DNA of 26,176 nt from Gnetum montanum (GCA_015680685.1 MNCI01025274.1:5309-31484); one strand, 5' to 3'. Numbered from the stretch's first letter, positions 1-10,396 are shown. Numbers and translations: made by a program. Notes: generated from the sequence alone by a model not told the origin.

Positions 1-2601
1 GCATGTTAACTTCGGTCCTTGTTAGTTAGGATCTTCCTGTAGATGGACCATCCATTCATGCNCTTTCCAAACGTTCTCTTGTTAGTCTATCGACAAGACG
101 TTCTCGCAGATGTTGCGGGGGAAAAGAGGTTGGTTGTGTATCAGGGCGTTTTGGCACCTGGATCACAAAGGGAATGGGTTGATTTTTAGGTGGTGTGGTT
201 GTGGCTGTAACAAAAGGAGGTACATGGATGACAAATGGTTTTGATGGTGTGGGAGATGTGAGCATGGTAAAAGGGATCTGAGGATATGTTGGGGTAGGTG
301 TGTTTTCTGAAGGCCTACGAATCACAAAAGGTTTTTGAGGAACGTCTTGTCTGTCTTCCACATGGATAGTATTAATCATATATGGTGCATCATTAGTATT
401 GAGAGGATCATTGTAGACCCCCATGGATTGGTTTTGGGGTCTTACTGGGTTTGCCTCGTTAAACACTACTTCGCTCCTATCAATCATGTGTTGTATATCA
501 TGTTTTAACGTAAAGCAGTAATCAGTCCCATGACCACATCGTTGGTGATATTAAAAAAACCTATCCAACCTAAAGCCCTTTGGAATGGGGGTTTCATTGG
601 CTATTGCTAAAGATGGATTTTTGGCCAATTCACAAAATTGATCGTGTCTTTGAGAGGCCGTAGGAGACATTTGTTTGTGTTGAATTAGCCCAGCCTTTAG
701 AAGTTGATCAAGCAATTGTGAAGGCTTCATGGGCAATGGTGTGTATTGAGTGGGGTCTTTTCTTTTAAAGGTATGGGCATGACCCATGTTGTTGTTTCTA
801 TTTGAAGGATTTTCAGGTGTAGGAGTGGGTGTGGTTCTTTCATAGCTATTTGGGATAGTGAGTTGTTTTCCTTTTTGTCCTGGATGACTAGGTCGGGTTG
901 TTTCAGCTACTGCTGCTACTGTTGTTTTGGATGACTAGGTCGGGTTGTTTTTGGATGACTAGGTTGAGTAGGCTAGGACATTACTTGTTTGTGTCACCTC
1001 TTCTATGTCTTTGATTTGCATGAATTCTTGACTCAATGTGCGGGCTTTCAAGTAGTAAAGTTTTGACTTAATAAAGTCATTCACTGCCAACTTAAGGATG
1101 GTAAGCAGATATGTTTCAGGGATGGGTTCATGAAGTTCATTTAAGGCTACACTTCACCTTTGGATAACTTTTTGTGCTGGCTCAAGCGGCGCTTGTTTGA
1201 TTTGGATTAAACTATCTAACGTAGCTTCAGGTTTCAGATTGTACTTGAAACGGGTGACAAACTGATGCAAAAAATCCTTTAAATAATATATGGAGCTATG
1301 GGGTAAAGATCAGTACCAGTCTAAGGCTTTTCCAATTAAGGACATTGCAAACACTCGCAAAATTACATGGAGCCATGCCTGAAGCAAAAGACTTTCTATT
1401 TGAAATGTCACCAGGTGGGCATTTGGGTCTCCCTCTCCATTTTACTTGGTCAACTGGGGTAATGAGACTCCCTTTGGCAAGGTTAAGGGTGGAACTAATG
1501 GGTCGATTGGGTCATCTTGATAGAAATCTAGTACCTTGACTTCCTTAGTGTTCATAGTTTTAAGGCGTTTTAATTCTTTTGCCAACGAGTGCATCATTTT
1601 TTGTGTGTTTGCCCATTCTTGGGCAGTAGGCAAACCAGTGGATTGAGTGGATTGTGGATGATAATGATTCAATTGTTGCATTGTTTGTGGAAAGAGAAGT
1701 TGTTGGGTTGATGTTTATTATGGTGGGATGGTATTTGGGACTGAGACTACTGAAGGAACCCACTACCTAGCCACAGGTTGTGAAGTAACACCCTAAACGT
1801 GTTGGGTTGGAGTAATCAATGGTGCCCCATGGATCTACACCTAAGGTATGTAATGGGTGGATGTGGAAGCTGGTATGATCGATGGCATTCCAATTACTTG
1901 AGGTCAAAAGATTGATCCTACGTTAGGTTGGGGAGGGAGTTGTTGAGGCTGTACTTGTAAGGGTATGATGGAAGTGGACACACTAGAGTGAATATTATTG
2001 AGCACGGAGGAGATAGGAATGGAAGCAGGTACCTCTTGCCGGGAGATTGGTGCACGAGTGTTTGCGGATGAAGGAGGGAGCATAGTTTCTTCCAGAAAAG
2101 GGTGGAATAATGGGTTTGCATAGGCATGGGGGCTGATGGTGTGGTAGGAATCTCCATGTTCATATTGGGCTGCAAAGTCATCTTCCTCATCTTGAGGATC
2201 TATTGGCGATAGCCGTAAGGCTTGACTTCTAGCCATGAGAAGCTGGGATATGAGTTTATGATGGCTTTCAGAGAACAGGATTATGTCAAACACTGACGGG
2301 ATGAACTCACGTCCTCCATTGTGAATAAATTCATATTCTTACTTTGCTTCCCTCTCTATATGGTCGATAGGCAGGTTGGCTTGGATTTTGATACATATGA
2401 AGTTATACTCTTCGGATGTAAGAGTTGCGTAAGTAGGGCCTTTGCCTTGTAGCCTAAGCGACTGCGTGTAGGGCCTTCGGGATTTACCTGTTCAATAATA
2501 GTTATGGATTTCGTGGCGGTCACAGGGTTCAAGGTTTTAGCCCCAAAGTCTAAGGTCGGTAGCATTGTTGGGTTGGTTTGGAAAGATTCCATAGTGAGCA
2601 T
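1..2601 (-). pseudogene. gag: Decayed Ty3/gypsy gag polyprotein gene, running off the window start
   Basis: Nucleocapsid/capsid precursor of an LTR retrotransposon, read on the minus strand from about 2601 to beyond position 1. Seen in order: an N-terminal part (MESFQTNPTMLPTL...), a proline/glutamine-rich linker around 1.7-2.2 kb, then a Retrotrans_gag-type core at about 1.0-1.5 kb with GDPNAHLVTFQI, SLIGKALDWY, LPHSSIYYLKDF and FVTRFKYNL. A degenerate zinc knuckle follows at about 490-555 (YHQRCGHGTDYCFTLKHDI, which fits the plant gag pattern C-x2-H-x-C). The distal part (56-487) is proline-rich with repeated PFVI motifs. The frame is broken: a shift near 2.4 kb, and about a dozen in-frame stops mixing TAG, TGA and TAA. 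One ambiguous base lies at 62. Family identification is from motif recognition; that it is dead is seen directly. Confidence 0.85.
881..970 (-). repeat. Short tandem repeat inside the gag pseudogene
   Basis: Three copies of a roughly 22-base unit (TGGATGACTAGGTCGGGTTG type) at 881-904, 928-950 and 952-970. The first two are separated by a CTG/TTG-rich insert. On the gag strand it lies in the linker between capsid and zinc knuckle. Two of the copies supply in-frame TAG stops. Confidence 0.75.
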
Positions 2602-2664
2602 GAGAAGGCTAGGCTAGATGAGTTGAGTTAGATTACAAGCAACTGTAGTGTGACCGGCGTGACA

Positions 2665-2768
2665 CAAGCTCAGCGTGACCAACAGGGAGCAAGCTCAGCA
2701 TGACCAACGGGAGCAAGCTTAGTGTGAGCAACAGGGAGCAAGCTCAATGTGACCAACAGTGACAGGGA
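2665..2768 (-). repeat. Four tandem ~25-bp repeats in the retroelement leader
   Basis: Units at 2665-2689, 2690-2713, 2714-2738 and 2739-2768 share the pattern CAAGCTCAGCGTGACCAACA followed by GGGAG, with a few substitutions. They lie between the primer-binding site and the gag start of the minus-strand element. The core AGCGTGACC is the same motif found repeatedly in the upstream LTR-like region at 3.9-4.3 kb. Confidence 0.85.
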
Positions 2769-2837
2769 GACTCAGGACAAGATGAAAATTTTTTGATAGG
2801 TATCATGATCGACGTTTTAACAAACAATAAGCAAGTT

Positions 2838-2856
2838 GGCCCTCCTTCTAGCGCCA
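2838..2856 (-). other. Primer-binding site (PBS) candidate of the minus-strand gag element
   Basis: On the minus strand the sequence reads TGGCGCTAGAAGGAGGGCC. It begins with TGG, complementary to the tRNA CCA end, and resembles PBS sequences I recall in plant Ty3/gypsy elements. It lies upstream of gag in the right orientation, next to a possible LTR end (CCAGTACA on the minus strand, ending at 2861). The matching tRNA was not identified. Confidence 0.6.
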
Positions 2857-3423
2857 AAACTGTACTGGCCTAAATCATCAGTGTAAGGTTGGAAGGACAA
2901 TAGACACCGAAAGATCGTCGGGCAGACATAGCCAACCCTACCTTCGCTTGAGGGCAAGCTGGAAAAGGGGATGAAGGTAGAGTGCCTTGGATGGTCTGCA
3001 CGCAAATCAACCGAGGACTTCCACAAGCGTAAACTATGGTCTGCGCTGAGGTTATCGTAACGAAATGTGAACAGTGCACGCGAAATGTAAATAGAAACGT
3101 GTGTAGTTATCGTGAGTAAAGCATAAACAGAAAGTAAACCAAATGTAAAATAAAGTAAACAGAATGTAAACAGAATAATGGCTGGCAAAAGGAACTGTAT
3201 TGTATTTCTTAGAAACGATGTGCACCGGTCAAAGCGTAGCTGGACGTGTGGATGGTAGGTCAAACGCTGAGTCCCAGGGTGATGTGATGTGATGATGTGA
3301 TGAAGTGCTTGGATGCCAGGAGTCAAGTATGCCAAGCACCCAAGTATTTCTGGTTTGTTGTATGTTCTCAGAATTGCCAATGTCTCCAATTGCCAACCCC
3401 CCAGTTCATGTGAATTAACAGGG

Positions 3424-3431
3424 TATTTATA
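3424..3431 (-). promoter_or_regulatory. TATA box of the LTR-like region
   Basis: The minus strand reads CTTATAAATACCC, a good plant TATA box, about 560 bases before the PBS. Its position is consistent with the U3/R boundary of the LTR. Confidence 0.55.
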
Positions 3432-3535
3432 AGACTGGGCTGGACTCAGGTTCGGAATTCAAGAATGGAATCAACGGTCGAGAGATGAGAGGAAAGCAAA
3501 TCTTATGATATGTGTCTAATGGACAGTTGTACACA

Positions 3536-3598
3536 AGTTGGATGTGTGTTGGCAAAAGTTGGATGTGTGTCAGCAAGAGTTGGATGTGTGTCGGCAAG
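3536..3598. repeat. Three tandem 21-bp repeats upstream of the TATA box
   Basis: Units at 3536-3556, 3557-3577 and 3578-3598 have the form AGTTGGATGTGTGT followed by YRGCAAR. They are identical except at about three positions and lie about 105 bp upstream of the TATA box on the minus strand, as enhancer-like U3 repeats often do. Confidence 0.9.
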
Positions 3599-3885
3599 CT
3601 ACGCTCTTGACCAGATACATTGCATTTTACAACTCTTGGGTTACTCGAGCCCATGAAAGTACATTTAATTTAGACCGTGAGGGCCTGACATGCCCACAAA
3701 TGGAGATTTACAATGAAATGTACAACGAGAGAAATTTGACCTGGCTTTCTTGACCATGGATCGAGTGTAGCAGGATGTCGAGATGTCGATTTGAGGCTGC
3801 TCGAGGCATCTCTGTTTGACCAGGGCTTCCAACGTGAATTGATGTGCCTTCAGAGTCAAGTTGAGCTTCGATGTAAGTTGATTTA

Positions 3886-4290
3886 TGGTCACGCTGCACT
3901 CACGCCCAGAGTGACCTCTAATGTGCATGCAGCATGCCCAACGTGTGGACATTGCACTCACGCCCAGTGTGACCTCCAGCGTGAGTGAAGAAAACTTGAC
4001 CTTTTGACACCAAATTTTGGTTTTCAAAGCCTGCAACTGCTACCTACCCGTGTGTGATCTAGATCTAGAAATCTGATTTTGAATGTGTCTGATTTGGAGC
4101 CGTTTTGGGTAGGTCACGCTGGGTTTTGGGTAGGTCATGCTGTGGTCACGCTCAACATGACCTGCAGCGTGACCTAAAAATTTGCAATTTTTGACGCTAG
4201 ATGCTAAACACTATAATTTTGAACTTCGAATAATTGACCTCCACCTTTGACTTGATTTTGACATTACTTGCAGTTGTTCACGCTGAGGGT
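3886..4290. repeat. Dispersed GGTCACGC / GCGTGACC motif cluster in U3
   Basis: Both orientations of the motif recur: GGTCACGCTG at about 3888, 4111 and 4145; TGACCTCCAGCGTGAG at about 3970; CAGCGTGACC at about 4168; CACGCTGAGGGTGAGC at about 4280; plus variants differing by one transition (GGTCATGCT, CAACATGACC). Adjacent opposite copies give imperfect palindromes. The same motif appears in the 25-bp leader repeats at 2.7 kb. A role as transcription-factor sites is inferred. Confidence 0.65.
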
Positions 4291-4379
4291 GAGCAACCTG
4301 CCTTAGTCAAATTTTTCCTTTGACCTTCGAGAAGGCTTGATTTGTTTCCATTTCAAAGTGCTAGGCGGAAATTAGTAGT

Positions 4380-4496
4380 GTTTCAGGTTGCAATTGCTTC
4401 TTCCTAGGCTTGTTCTTGGCCTCATCCCATTCTTGGCTACTTCTTCCTTGGTTGAGAAAATCCTCCTTCCTATATGTGTTTACCTTTTGGTTCCAT
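4380..4496 (-). pseudogene. Start of an ORF3 (Athila-like third ORF), inverted copy, dead
   Basis: The minus strand has an ATG at 4496-4494 followed by MEPKGKHI and a stop. Further stops come quickly, so no protein is possible. The position matches the ATG at 13750 in the plus-strand copy (MDDTKKGKHG...) and, in layout, the ATG at 21139 of the 17-23 kb element. In all three the ATG follows a long spacer. Similarity fades at about 4.38 kb, where the neighbouring LTR-like region begins. Confidence 0.45.
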
Positions 4497-6625
4497 CTAC
4501 GATCACAACACATCTATGGATTAGTAGATATAATCTGTAACTTCAAATATTTGAATACCTTATCTTGTTAGTTAGTTACACTTGACTACAATTGGACCAT
4601 GGTAGATTGATTATTTTATTCTTATTTTACTAATTAATTTTTATTATTAGTTTCACCGAAACTTGCTGGGAGAGTTTAACTTTTGTAGTTTGGTGTTTAA
4701 ACGTTGATTTCTTAGTTAAACCTTTGTGGGAGTTAGAAAAATGGCGAAACATTTTCTGTTAAAAATGGAACATCTGTGGCTCCCACGACTAAGAGCTTAA
4801 ACTTTGAGAGCTACAAGGTCAAAGAATAGAGTGATTTGGATAAATAATTAGGAAGTTACGGGCTCTGGGCTCTAAAAATTTGAAAAACTCCCTTGGTGTT
4901 TATGAGCAAATGTGAAAATTTCTAAGGGGGTTCACACATATTTATAGTATTTTTGTGCTATGTCGATAGGGTTGCATATACTGGGCCTCGTATACGCATG
5001 AGCTTTGTTGATGGGGCCCCATTTATGAGGTCTGCAAACAAAATTTTCAATTTTGAATATTTCAAAAAATACAAGGAATTTTTAAATGAAATTGGGATCC
5101 ATAAATTCCCAAAAAAGCCACGAATATGATAAAATCATTGAAGAGGGTCTTTGGAAGCTCAAAAACTCAAAAATTTGATTGAGGATATGTGAATTGAAAA
5201 AAAAATCTTAAATGAGCACAGGGTCGGATGTAGAAGATGGGTGTACAAAAGATTTTGATTGCAAAAATGCCTAAAAATGAGGTGCTTAACAAACCCAATC
5301 AAGAGATATGCAAGTGGGTCCTCCCCATAGTAGGCACATGCCCTGTTTGCCCTTGCATAACCTTAACCTAAGGAGTCCATGAGCCCCATTGGTGATTAAT
5401 GGTTGATGAAAGTTAAGGACCAAAACCTGAAATATTCTACCAAAGAATTCGACTACGTCAAACAAAGACACTGAATAAGAACATGGACACTAACAATGAG
5501 TGAGTTATGGATAGCATGGATGGATGATGGAGAATGTGGAATGGAATTCTAAATTGAGGTCATAAGAAGTCCCTTGGGGATTTGTGTTTCAATAACCTAA
5601 GAAGATCCATCCATAGTCCAGACCAAAACCAACCACTTTAAGTGACTTCGCATCACCACTCTAAGATTTATCCATCCCCTTGAGACACAAGAGTGCTCCC
5701 ACAAAACAACCACCATTCCTTAAAGAGAATAAAAGAGAAGCAGGAAGTGAGAGAGAGCCTTAGTTAAAGGGGACCTTTAGGCATGGGTAACATGTCTTTC
5801 TAGTTCCATAATTACTATTTGTAGCCCATGTATTTGTCCAAGGGGTGTGCTTTGAATTCCCATCATGTTTTTTTTGTTATTTTGTTTTGTTTTGGATGGG
5901 AACCACACCATGCAAAGACTTATTCAACTTCTTGTTATTAGTTGCACGGAACAATAAAAAATCCATGAAAACACTCGTGCATCCAAGCAAGTAGAACAGT
6001 AAAAAGAGTTTTAAGTCCCCTTGAAGGCACACCTTGTGCAAACTTTTGAATCCTTTCTAATTCTAGAAACTACCAATGTCATGAATTTATTAAAAGTTTA
6101 TTTAATGAAAGGGACTTCATACTTCCAAAACAAGGAAAATCATAGAGTTTGTGGATGGGTGGGTGATGTGGACTCACTGCCTGTTCCATGAAAAAGAAAC
6201 CATGTCTCAGCCATTAGTACAAAAATTCAAAAATAAAAACTAGACATTAGCAAATAAAACATTAAGCACAAACCACCATTAGCAATAACTACAGCACCAC
6301 TATGTCTTGTTGACACAAAGTATGTTTATTAACAAAAATTAGAAAACCACACTAAAATAAAGTAAAATATATAAGAAAGTGTAAAATATTCAAGAAAAAT
6401 TGAAATGTACTAACAATGGTGTAAAACAAAAATGGTGTAAAATAGGAAAAAATTTTAAAATTAAAAAGGTGTAAAATAAATAATTTACAAAGACACAAAT
6501 GTGTAAAACAAAAAATAGAAAAACTAAGGAGGCACATATATAATTAGTAGGGATGTCCAACTCCCCCACAACTGAGTTGGAAGGAGGAGATCCAAAACAT
6601 TGGGTGTGATTATCCATCCATTGAG
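4390..6625 (-). mobile_element. Athila-like fragment: end of pol, spacer and ORF3 start, inverted arm
   Basis: Read on the minus strand this stretch matches 11829-13800 on the plus strand, with many substitutions and indels. Shared landmarks include CAACTCAGTTGTGG near the pol end, a run of pyrimidine-rich TTTTACAC-type sequence, ATGGTTTC...TCATGGAACA, ACATGTTACCCATGCCT, GAAGTCACT, TGGGGAGGACCCACTTGCAT and CCAAAAGGTAAA. Apart from ORF3 remnants there is no coding sequence. AT-rich ORFs on this stretch (for example 6352-6617) are chance frames. The outer edge at 6625 joins head-on to the gag end of the plus-strand element. Confidence 0.75.
4939..5030 (-). promoter_or_regulatory. Internal promoter-like module upstream of ORF3 (inverted copy)
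   Basis: The minus strand carries TATAAATA at 4946-4939 preceded by CTATCGACATAG, CAGTATATGC, the palindrome CGTATACG at 4996-4989, and GGGGCCCCATCAAC at about 5025. A homologous module with the same order occurs at 21517-21605. It lies about 0.45 kb before the ORF3 start, far from any LTR. Promoter function is inferred from the TATA box and its resemblance to the LTR U3 modules. Confidence 0.45.
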
Positions 6626-6639
6626 GTATTTGTCACACT

Positions 6640-7020
6640 AGCTTGCTTTGGCTTATGGAAAGGCTTTATCTATTGGATGTTGACCAACTGATTCTTATTT
6701 AGGCTTTCAGGTTTGTATATATGATCATGGCCTTGGAAGAAAAAGCTTCATTAATTATATAGTACCCTTATAGATAGCCTGATCCATATGGGTACTATGT
6801 TCAGCAACCCATTTCTACATGTGACTCTTCTAGTCATGCCTCATTCCAGCATCATTACTATCCTCTTGAGTACTATAGAGCTCATTCTCTATCTCCAAGA
6901 GGGGAGTCCCCATATCCTTATCATCCTCCTCATGCTTCTGCACCTGTACCTTTACCCTTAACTCAATTACCACCTGCTCCATCAATGCAGGGTGATATTC
7001 TAGCTTAGTCGCAACAACGT
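6640..7020 (+). pseudogene. gag: Gag C-terminal / gag-pol linker remnant
   Basis: A plus-strand frame through about 6780-7005 encodes a tyrosine/proline/serine-rich segment (DPYGYYVQQP, HHYYPLEYYRAHS, SPYPYHPPHASAP, LTQLPPAPSMQGDILA) just ahead of the protease remnant. Its composition and place fit the low-complexity end of gag. Upstream the frame is closed by several stops. No zinc knuckle was recognised, so the assignment rests mainly on position. Confidence 0.45.
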
Positions 7021-7239
7021 AATTCTACCATGGCTGTTAACTTATAGTTGGCTCCTTAGCTAAGTCGTTCAAAAACCAAATCCTAAAAAAGACCATTTTT
7101 TTCGAACCAATAGTCTTACAAAATCCATGTAGACATACATATGAAACTGATAGCCCTACTTCTCCCTCATTCTTTTTATCTACTTCATTCGAGTTACCTT
7201 TAAACCAAACACATCCCAAAGTGTATATTTCCATGTTGA

Positions 7240-7617
7240 CTCATGTTGTAACCAATTGGATTAAGGCTGGCCACCTTCCTAGGAAACTATGCCATCTTCC
7301 AAGGAAACTATCTGATCCTGGGAGTTCCCTCATTTATTTGCAAATCGCTAAGAATGAACCTTTCAAGGCTCTTCTAGACTCAAGTTCTAATATAAATTTG
7401 ATTTCTCATAAGATGTACAAAGCTTAGAACCTGCCTCCACTAAATAAGAGCAACATTCATCTTGAGTTGGTAGATTAATCCATCATTATTCCCTTGGGAC
7501 TGGTGGAGGACATTGTGATGAATATTTGTGGGTGGTCCTACCCTATCGATTTCCTGGTAGTTTAAGTTGTTAACTACAAAGGGGACTTCCCAATCATCAT
7601 GGGAAGGGCTTGGCTAA
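7240..7617 (+). pseudogene. pro: Retroelement aspartic protease remnant
   Basis: The protease matures the gag-pol polyprotein. Seen here: AKNEPFKALLDSSSNINLIS at about 7340-7400, the position of the Athila-like active-site stretch (LLDxGASxNL). The glycine of the D-S/T-G triad is replaced by serine, so it should be inactive. Then come EDIVMNICGWSYPIDFLV and GDFPIIMGRAWL at about 7580-7617, the conserved C-terminal hydrophobic-hydrophobic-G-R-x-W-L motif. Stops occur between them. The reading is cut right after the W-L motif by the solo LTR that starts at 7618. Confidence 0.7.
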
Positions 7618-8421
7618 TGATGAGTGGCGAGGTACCCCTACACTCAACCATACGAATATGAGTGTTACACGCGCGATCTGGTTACTCCACAGACTAAGTG
7701 CCTACACGCCTCATGGAACACCTAAGGTTAATCAATCATTGTCTTCCCAAGCTCAGTTGTATTTGTCATGGTTGTATGGTTAAGTAAGCTTGAGGTATGT
7801 GATTTTTATATCTTTTATGTTTTTATCACCTATGCTAAGAGAGGAAAGGGTGAAGAGACTAAGTAACTAACTTTAACTAACTAAGCCTTAATTATCCTAG
7901 CATCAGTATCCGTTCCCACTTGCCATTTCATACCCTGAACCAATGCAACACTGCTGGGATTACCAAATGCTATTTGTTATTGAGATTACCAAGCGTAACG
8001 CACGTGCTCGAAGCGGTCGTACTGAATGCACTTAACTATGAGAGTTGAGGGTTGAGAGAGATTAAGTCCTAAAAAAGCATTTAAACATTTAACAGTAATT
8101 AAACTCCTATTTAGCTTAGTCCATGCACTGTAAGGTTTATTCAAAATTTCGTCTTTATTGCCGTACACAATGGTGTGCTCAGGTACAAAATTGCTCGAAT
8201 AAAGATCTGTTCACTTTGGGAATCCTACTACGGGCACATGGAAATTATTCTAACTCTAGAATGGAAAAATGGCAAGAGTTTGGCTACGGTCTAGATCTAG
8301 ATGGTGAAATAAGGAAGAGCTGCCTCTTATTTATAGAATTGGTGGTGCACTGCGATATTGCGTACGCGATATCATAGGAAAAGACGCGATATCGTGGCCC
8401 ATGCGATATCGTGTCCCATCA
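7618..8421 (-). mobile_element. Solo LTR A (TGATGA...CATCA) inserted after the protease motif
   Basis: The low end begins TGATGAGTGGCGAGGTACCC; the high end reads CCCATCA at 8421. The 5 bases before it (GCTAA, 7613-7617) recur right after it (GCTAA, 8422-8426), a 5-bp target duplication. There is no internal region, so this is a solo LTR. The sense strand is minus: TATAAATA at 8335-8328, AATAAA at about 8159-8154 (in GGCAATAAAGACGAA) and the terminal CTCGCCACTCATCA at the low end. U3 is only about 85 bp and holds GCGATATCGC-type palindromes. Two ATTACCAAR motifs lie 26 bp apart at 7959 and 7985. Confidence 0.85.
8328..8415 (-). promoter_or_regulatory. U3 promoter of solo LTR A: TATA box plus GATATC palindromes
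   Basis: TATAAATA lies at 8335-8328 on the minus strand. Within 80 bp upstream are four copies of a self-complementary motif: GCGATATTGC (about 8352), CGCGATATCAT (about 8365), ACGCGATATCGT (about 8384) and TGCGATATCGTG (about 8402). The first and second differ from the palindrome GCGATATCGC by single changes of the kind produced by C deamination. Confidence 0.6.
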
Positions 8422-8475
8422 GCTAAGTACCATTAATGCTTCCCATCAGCTAAGTACCATTGATGCTCAACTGGG
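8422..8475. repeat. 27-bp duplication at the LTR A / target junction
   Basis: GCTAAGTACCATTAATGC... at 8422-8448 is followed by GCTAAGTACCATTGATGC... at 8449-8475. The first unit also ends in CCCATCA, the LTR terminus. The target duplication and flank are therefore present twice, so the true LTR end could be placed at 8421 or 8448. Confidence 0.7.
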
Positions 8476-10277
8476 CATCAAAGACCTTTGCTTAGATATT
8501 TCCAAGAAAAATGCATTTGGAAAGATCGAGAAGAAGAGAGTTCCATGCATTGTGTATAGTGATAGAAGATGCAGCTATGTGTAGAAACTATGGGCCATCA
8601 AAAGTACATTAATCATAGCATGCATATAGTGTGTAGATGAGATAGAAATTCAAAAGTGCTTGTATGCATTAGCCACAAAACATGAGGATACCCACTGGTT
8701 GATAGTTGATTTTGAAAGAAAAACACTTTGCATGGAACCAACCAACTGAGAGCCTGACAAGTGCCTATGTTGAAAGCATGGATGAACTAGAGAAAGTTCA
8801 TCACCAACTCTTTGATGATGAATCTAATGACACTTATTGGGAAGAGTTGGAAATCCCTAAAAATTCTAAACACACACCCAAAGATTTGAAAACTCTACCT
8901 ACTGGCATGGAGTATGCTTTTCTAAAAAATGGCAAGCTAGTGATAATTAATGTCAATCTTGTTGTTGAACAGAAAGAGAAGCTGTTGAAGGTGGTTAAAA
9001 AATGGATAATAAACTTTGCTTGGTCATATTCCAAACTATCTTAGGGTATGCTAGCATCGCATTTATACTAATCCTTCCATCAAGCCAAATAGGCAGCAAC
9101 AGCTGTAATTAAACCCCAAGTTGAAGTAGATCTTCAAGGAGGATATTGAATAACTCCTCAAGGCAAGGTTCATCTATCCCATTGTAGATAGCTAGTGGAT
9201 TAACCTACTTGTGATCATGCCAAAGAAAGGTGGAAAGTTGAGGGTTTGTATTGACTTCAAGATATTAAACATGATGGCCTACAAAGATCATTTCTCATTT
9301 CCATTTGTGGACTAGGTGTTGGATACTATCTCTACAAATTGCTTCTAGAGCTTTTTGGATGGTTATATTGGCTATAATCAGATTTAGATTACACTAGAGG
9401 ACCAGGCCAAAACTACATTCACAAGTTCCTAGGGGACTTTTGCATAGAGAAATATGCCTTTTGGTCTGTGCAATGTCCTTGTAACCTTCCAATGCCTTAT
9501 CATTAGCATTTTTCAATAGCAAATTGGTAGCTGGGTGGAGGTCTTCATGGATGACTTCTCCACCTATGGGGCTATGTTTGAGCAAGCCTTGGATTGACTT
9601 GAGCAAATGCCTAAAAGGTTCATGGAGACTAACCTTTGGCTCAATTAGCAAAAGAGCCACCTAATGGTCCAACAGGGCATTATGTTGGGGCATAGAATCT
9701 CACAAGCAGGGATTCAGATGGATGTTGAGAATATTAGGGACATTCAAGAAATTACGTGCTAATTGAAAATTGTTAAAGATGTCTAGTCATTCCTTGGTTA
9801 CATTGGCTACTACTAGTGATTTATAGAGGATTTCTCTAAGATCATTAAACTGTTGGTTGAGCTGACAAAGAAAGATGCTTCATTCTTATGGACTAAGAAA
9901 TGTGAAAAGACATTACAGCAACTCAAACACAAGCTTGTAGAAACTCCAACTCTATGAGCATCTAACTGGTCTTGATTGTTTCACATCATAATGTACACAT
10001 CAAACTATGCCTTGGGAGTCATGCTCATGCAGTTGGATGATCAGAAACATCCATACTACATCCAGTACATGAGCAAAAGCATTATGGGTACACAACTTAA
10101 CTACAACACAACAACGAAATAGCTAATGGAAATGGAGTATGCCTTGGAAAATTTCAGGTACTATGTGCTTGGATAGAAGGTCTTCATGCACACAGACCAC
10201 AGTTGAATCCACTTCTTGATGAACAAACCAATAGTGAGCCCCTGTATCATACAGTGGCTTTTAATCTTGAAGGAATT
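8476..10277 (+). pseudogene. pol: Athila-like reverse transcriptase and RNase H remnant
   Basis: The linker is an open stretch (8706-9044) containing LPTGMEYAFLKNGKL and ending KKWIINFAWSYSKLS, the usual lead-in to plant gypsy RT. After a frameshift near 9.05-9.2 kb a second frame holds RT blocks: VIMPKKGGKLRVCIDFKILN (about 9215-9275), DQAKTTFTSS (about 9400), RNMPFGLCNVLVTFQ (about 9450), the catalytic FMDD at 9544-9555, GHRISQAGIQMD (about 9690) and FLGYIGYY (about 9795). RNase H follows in the same frame (TSNYALGVMLMQLDDQK at about 9995, MEMEYALENFRYYVLG, HTDHS). Both catalytic aspartates of FMDD survive, but there are about 16 stops, mostly TAG. It is cut off at about 10.28 kb by an LTR remnant and a deletion. 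Confidence 0.9.
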
Positions 10278-10396
10278 TGATTAACCTTAAGTGTTCCATA
10301 AGGTGCGTAAGCACTTAGTCCTTGGAGTTCGACCGGATCGCATGTGTAATGCTCGTATTCGTATGGTTGAGTGTAGGGATACCTCGCCACTCATCA
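10278..10396 (+). mobile_element. LTR remnant (last ~119 bp) replacing RNase H end and most of integrase
   Basis: This is the reverse complement of 7618-7740, ending CTCGCCACTCATCA at 10396, so it is the 3' end of a TGATGA-family LTR in plus orientation. On the left, the junction with RNase H sequence falls in TTGATTAACC, which fits both sides (microhomology). On the right it enters integrase at once. About 1 kb of RNase H/integrase and the rest of the LTR are missing. Confidence 0.75.

Larger units (their letters stand above)
2861..4360 (-). mobile_element. Probable 5' LTR of the minus-strand gag element (upper boundary uncertain)
   Basis: The region between the PBS and the neighbouring inverted element behaves like an LTR. 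On the minus strand it has a TATAAATA box at 3431-3424. Above that is about 0.9 kb of U3-like sequence rich in short repeats (21-bp tandem units and GGTCACGC/GCGTGACC motifs), and below it about 560 bp of R-U5-like sequence leading to the PBS. The low end fits an LTR terminus ending in TACA. I could not find the matching TG end, so 4360 is an estimate based on where similarity to the 11.8-13.8 kb repeat stops. No second LTR is in the window. Confidence 0.5.

Noticed and set aside
3538-3753. ORF across the 21-bp tandem repeats (MDVCWQKLDVCQQ...)
   Set aside because: Repeats of 21 bp give an open frame by chance; the region is LTR-like and has no coding relative.
6352-6617. Phenylalanine-rich minus-strand ORFs resembling membrane segments
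   Set aside because: They lie in AT-rich spacer sequence; the homologous plus arm does not keep the same protein.
8123-8377. ORF in solo LTR A
   Set aside because: It spans R/U5 and U3 of a solo LTR on the antisense strand; no similarity to a protein family.
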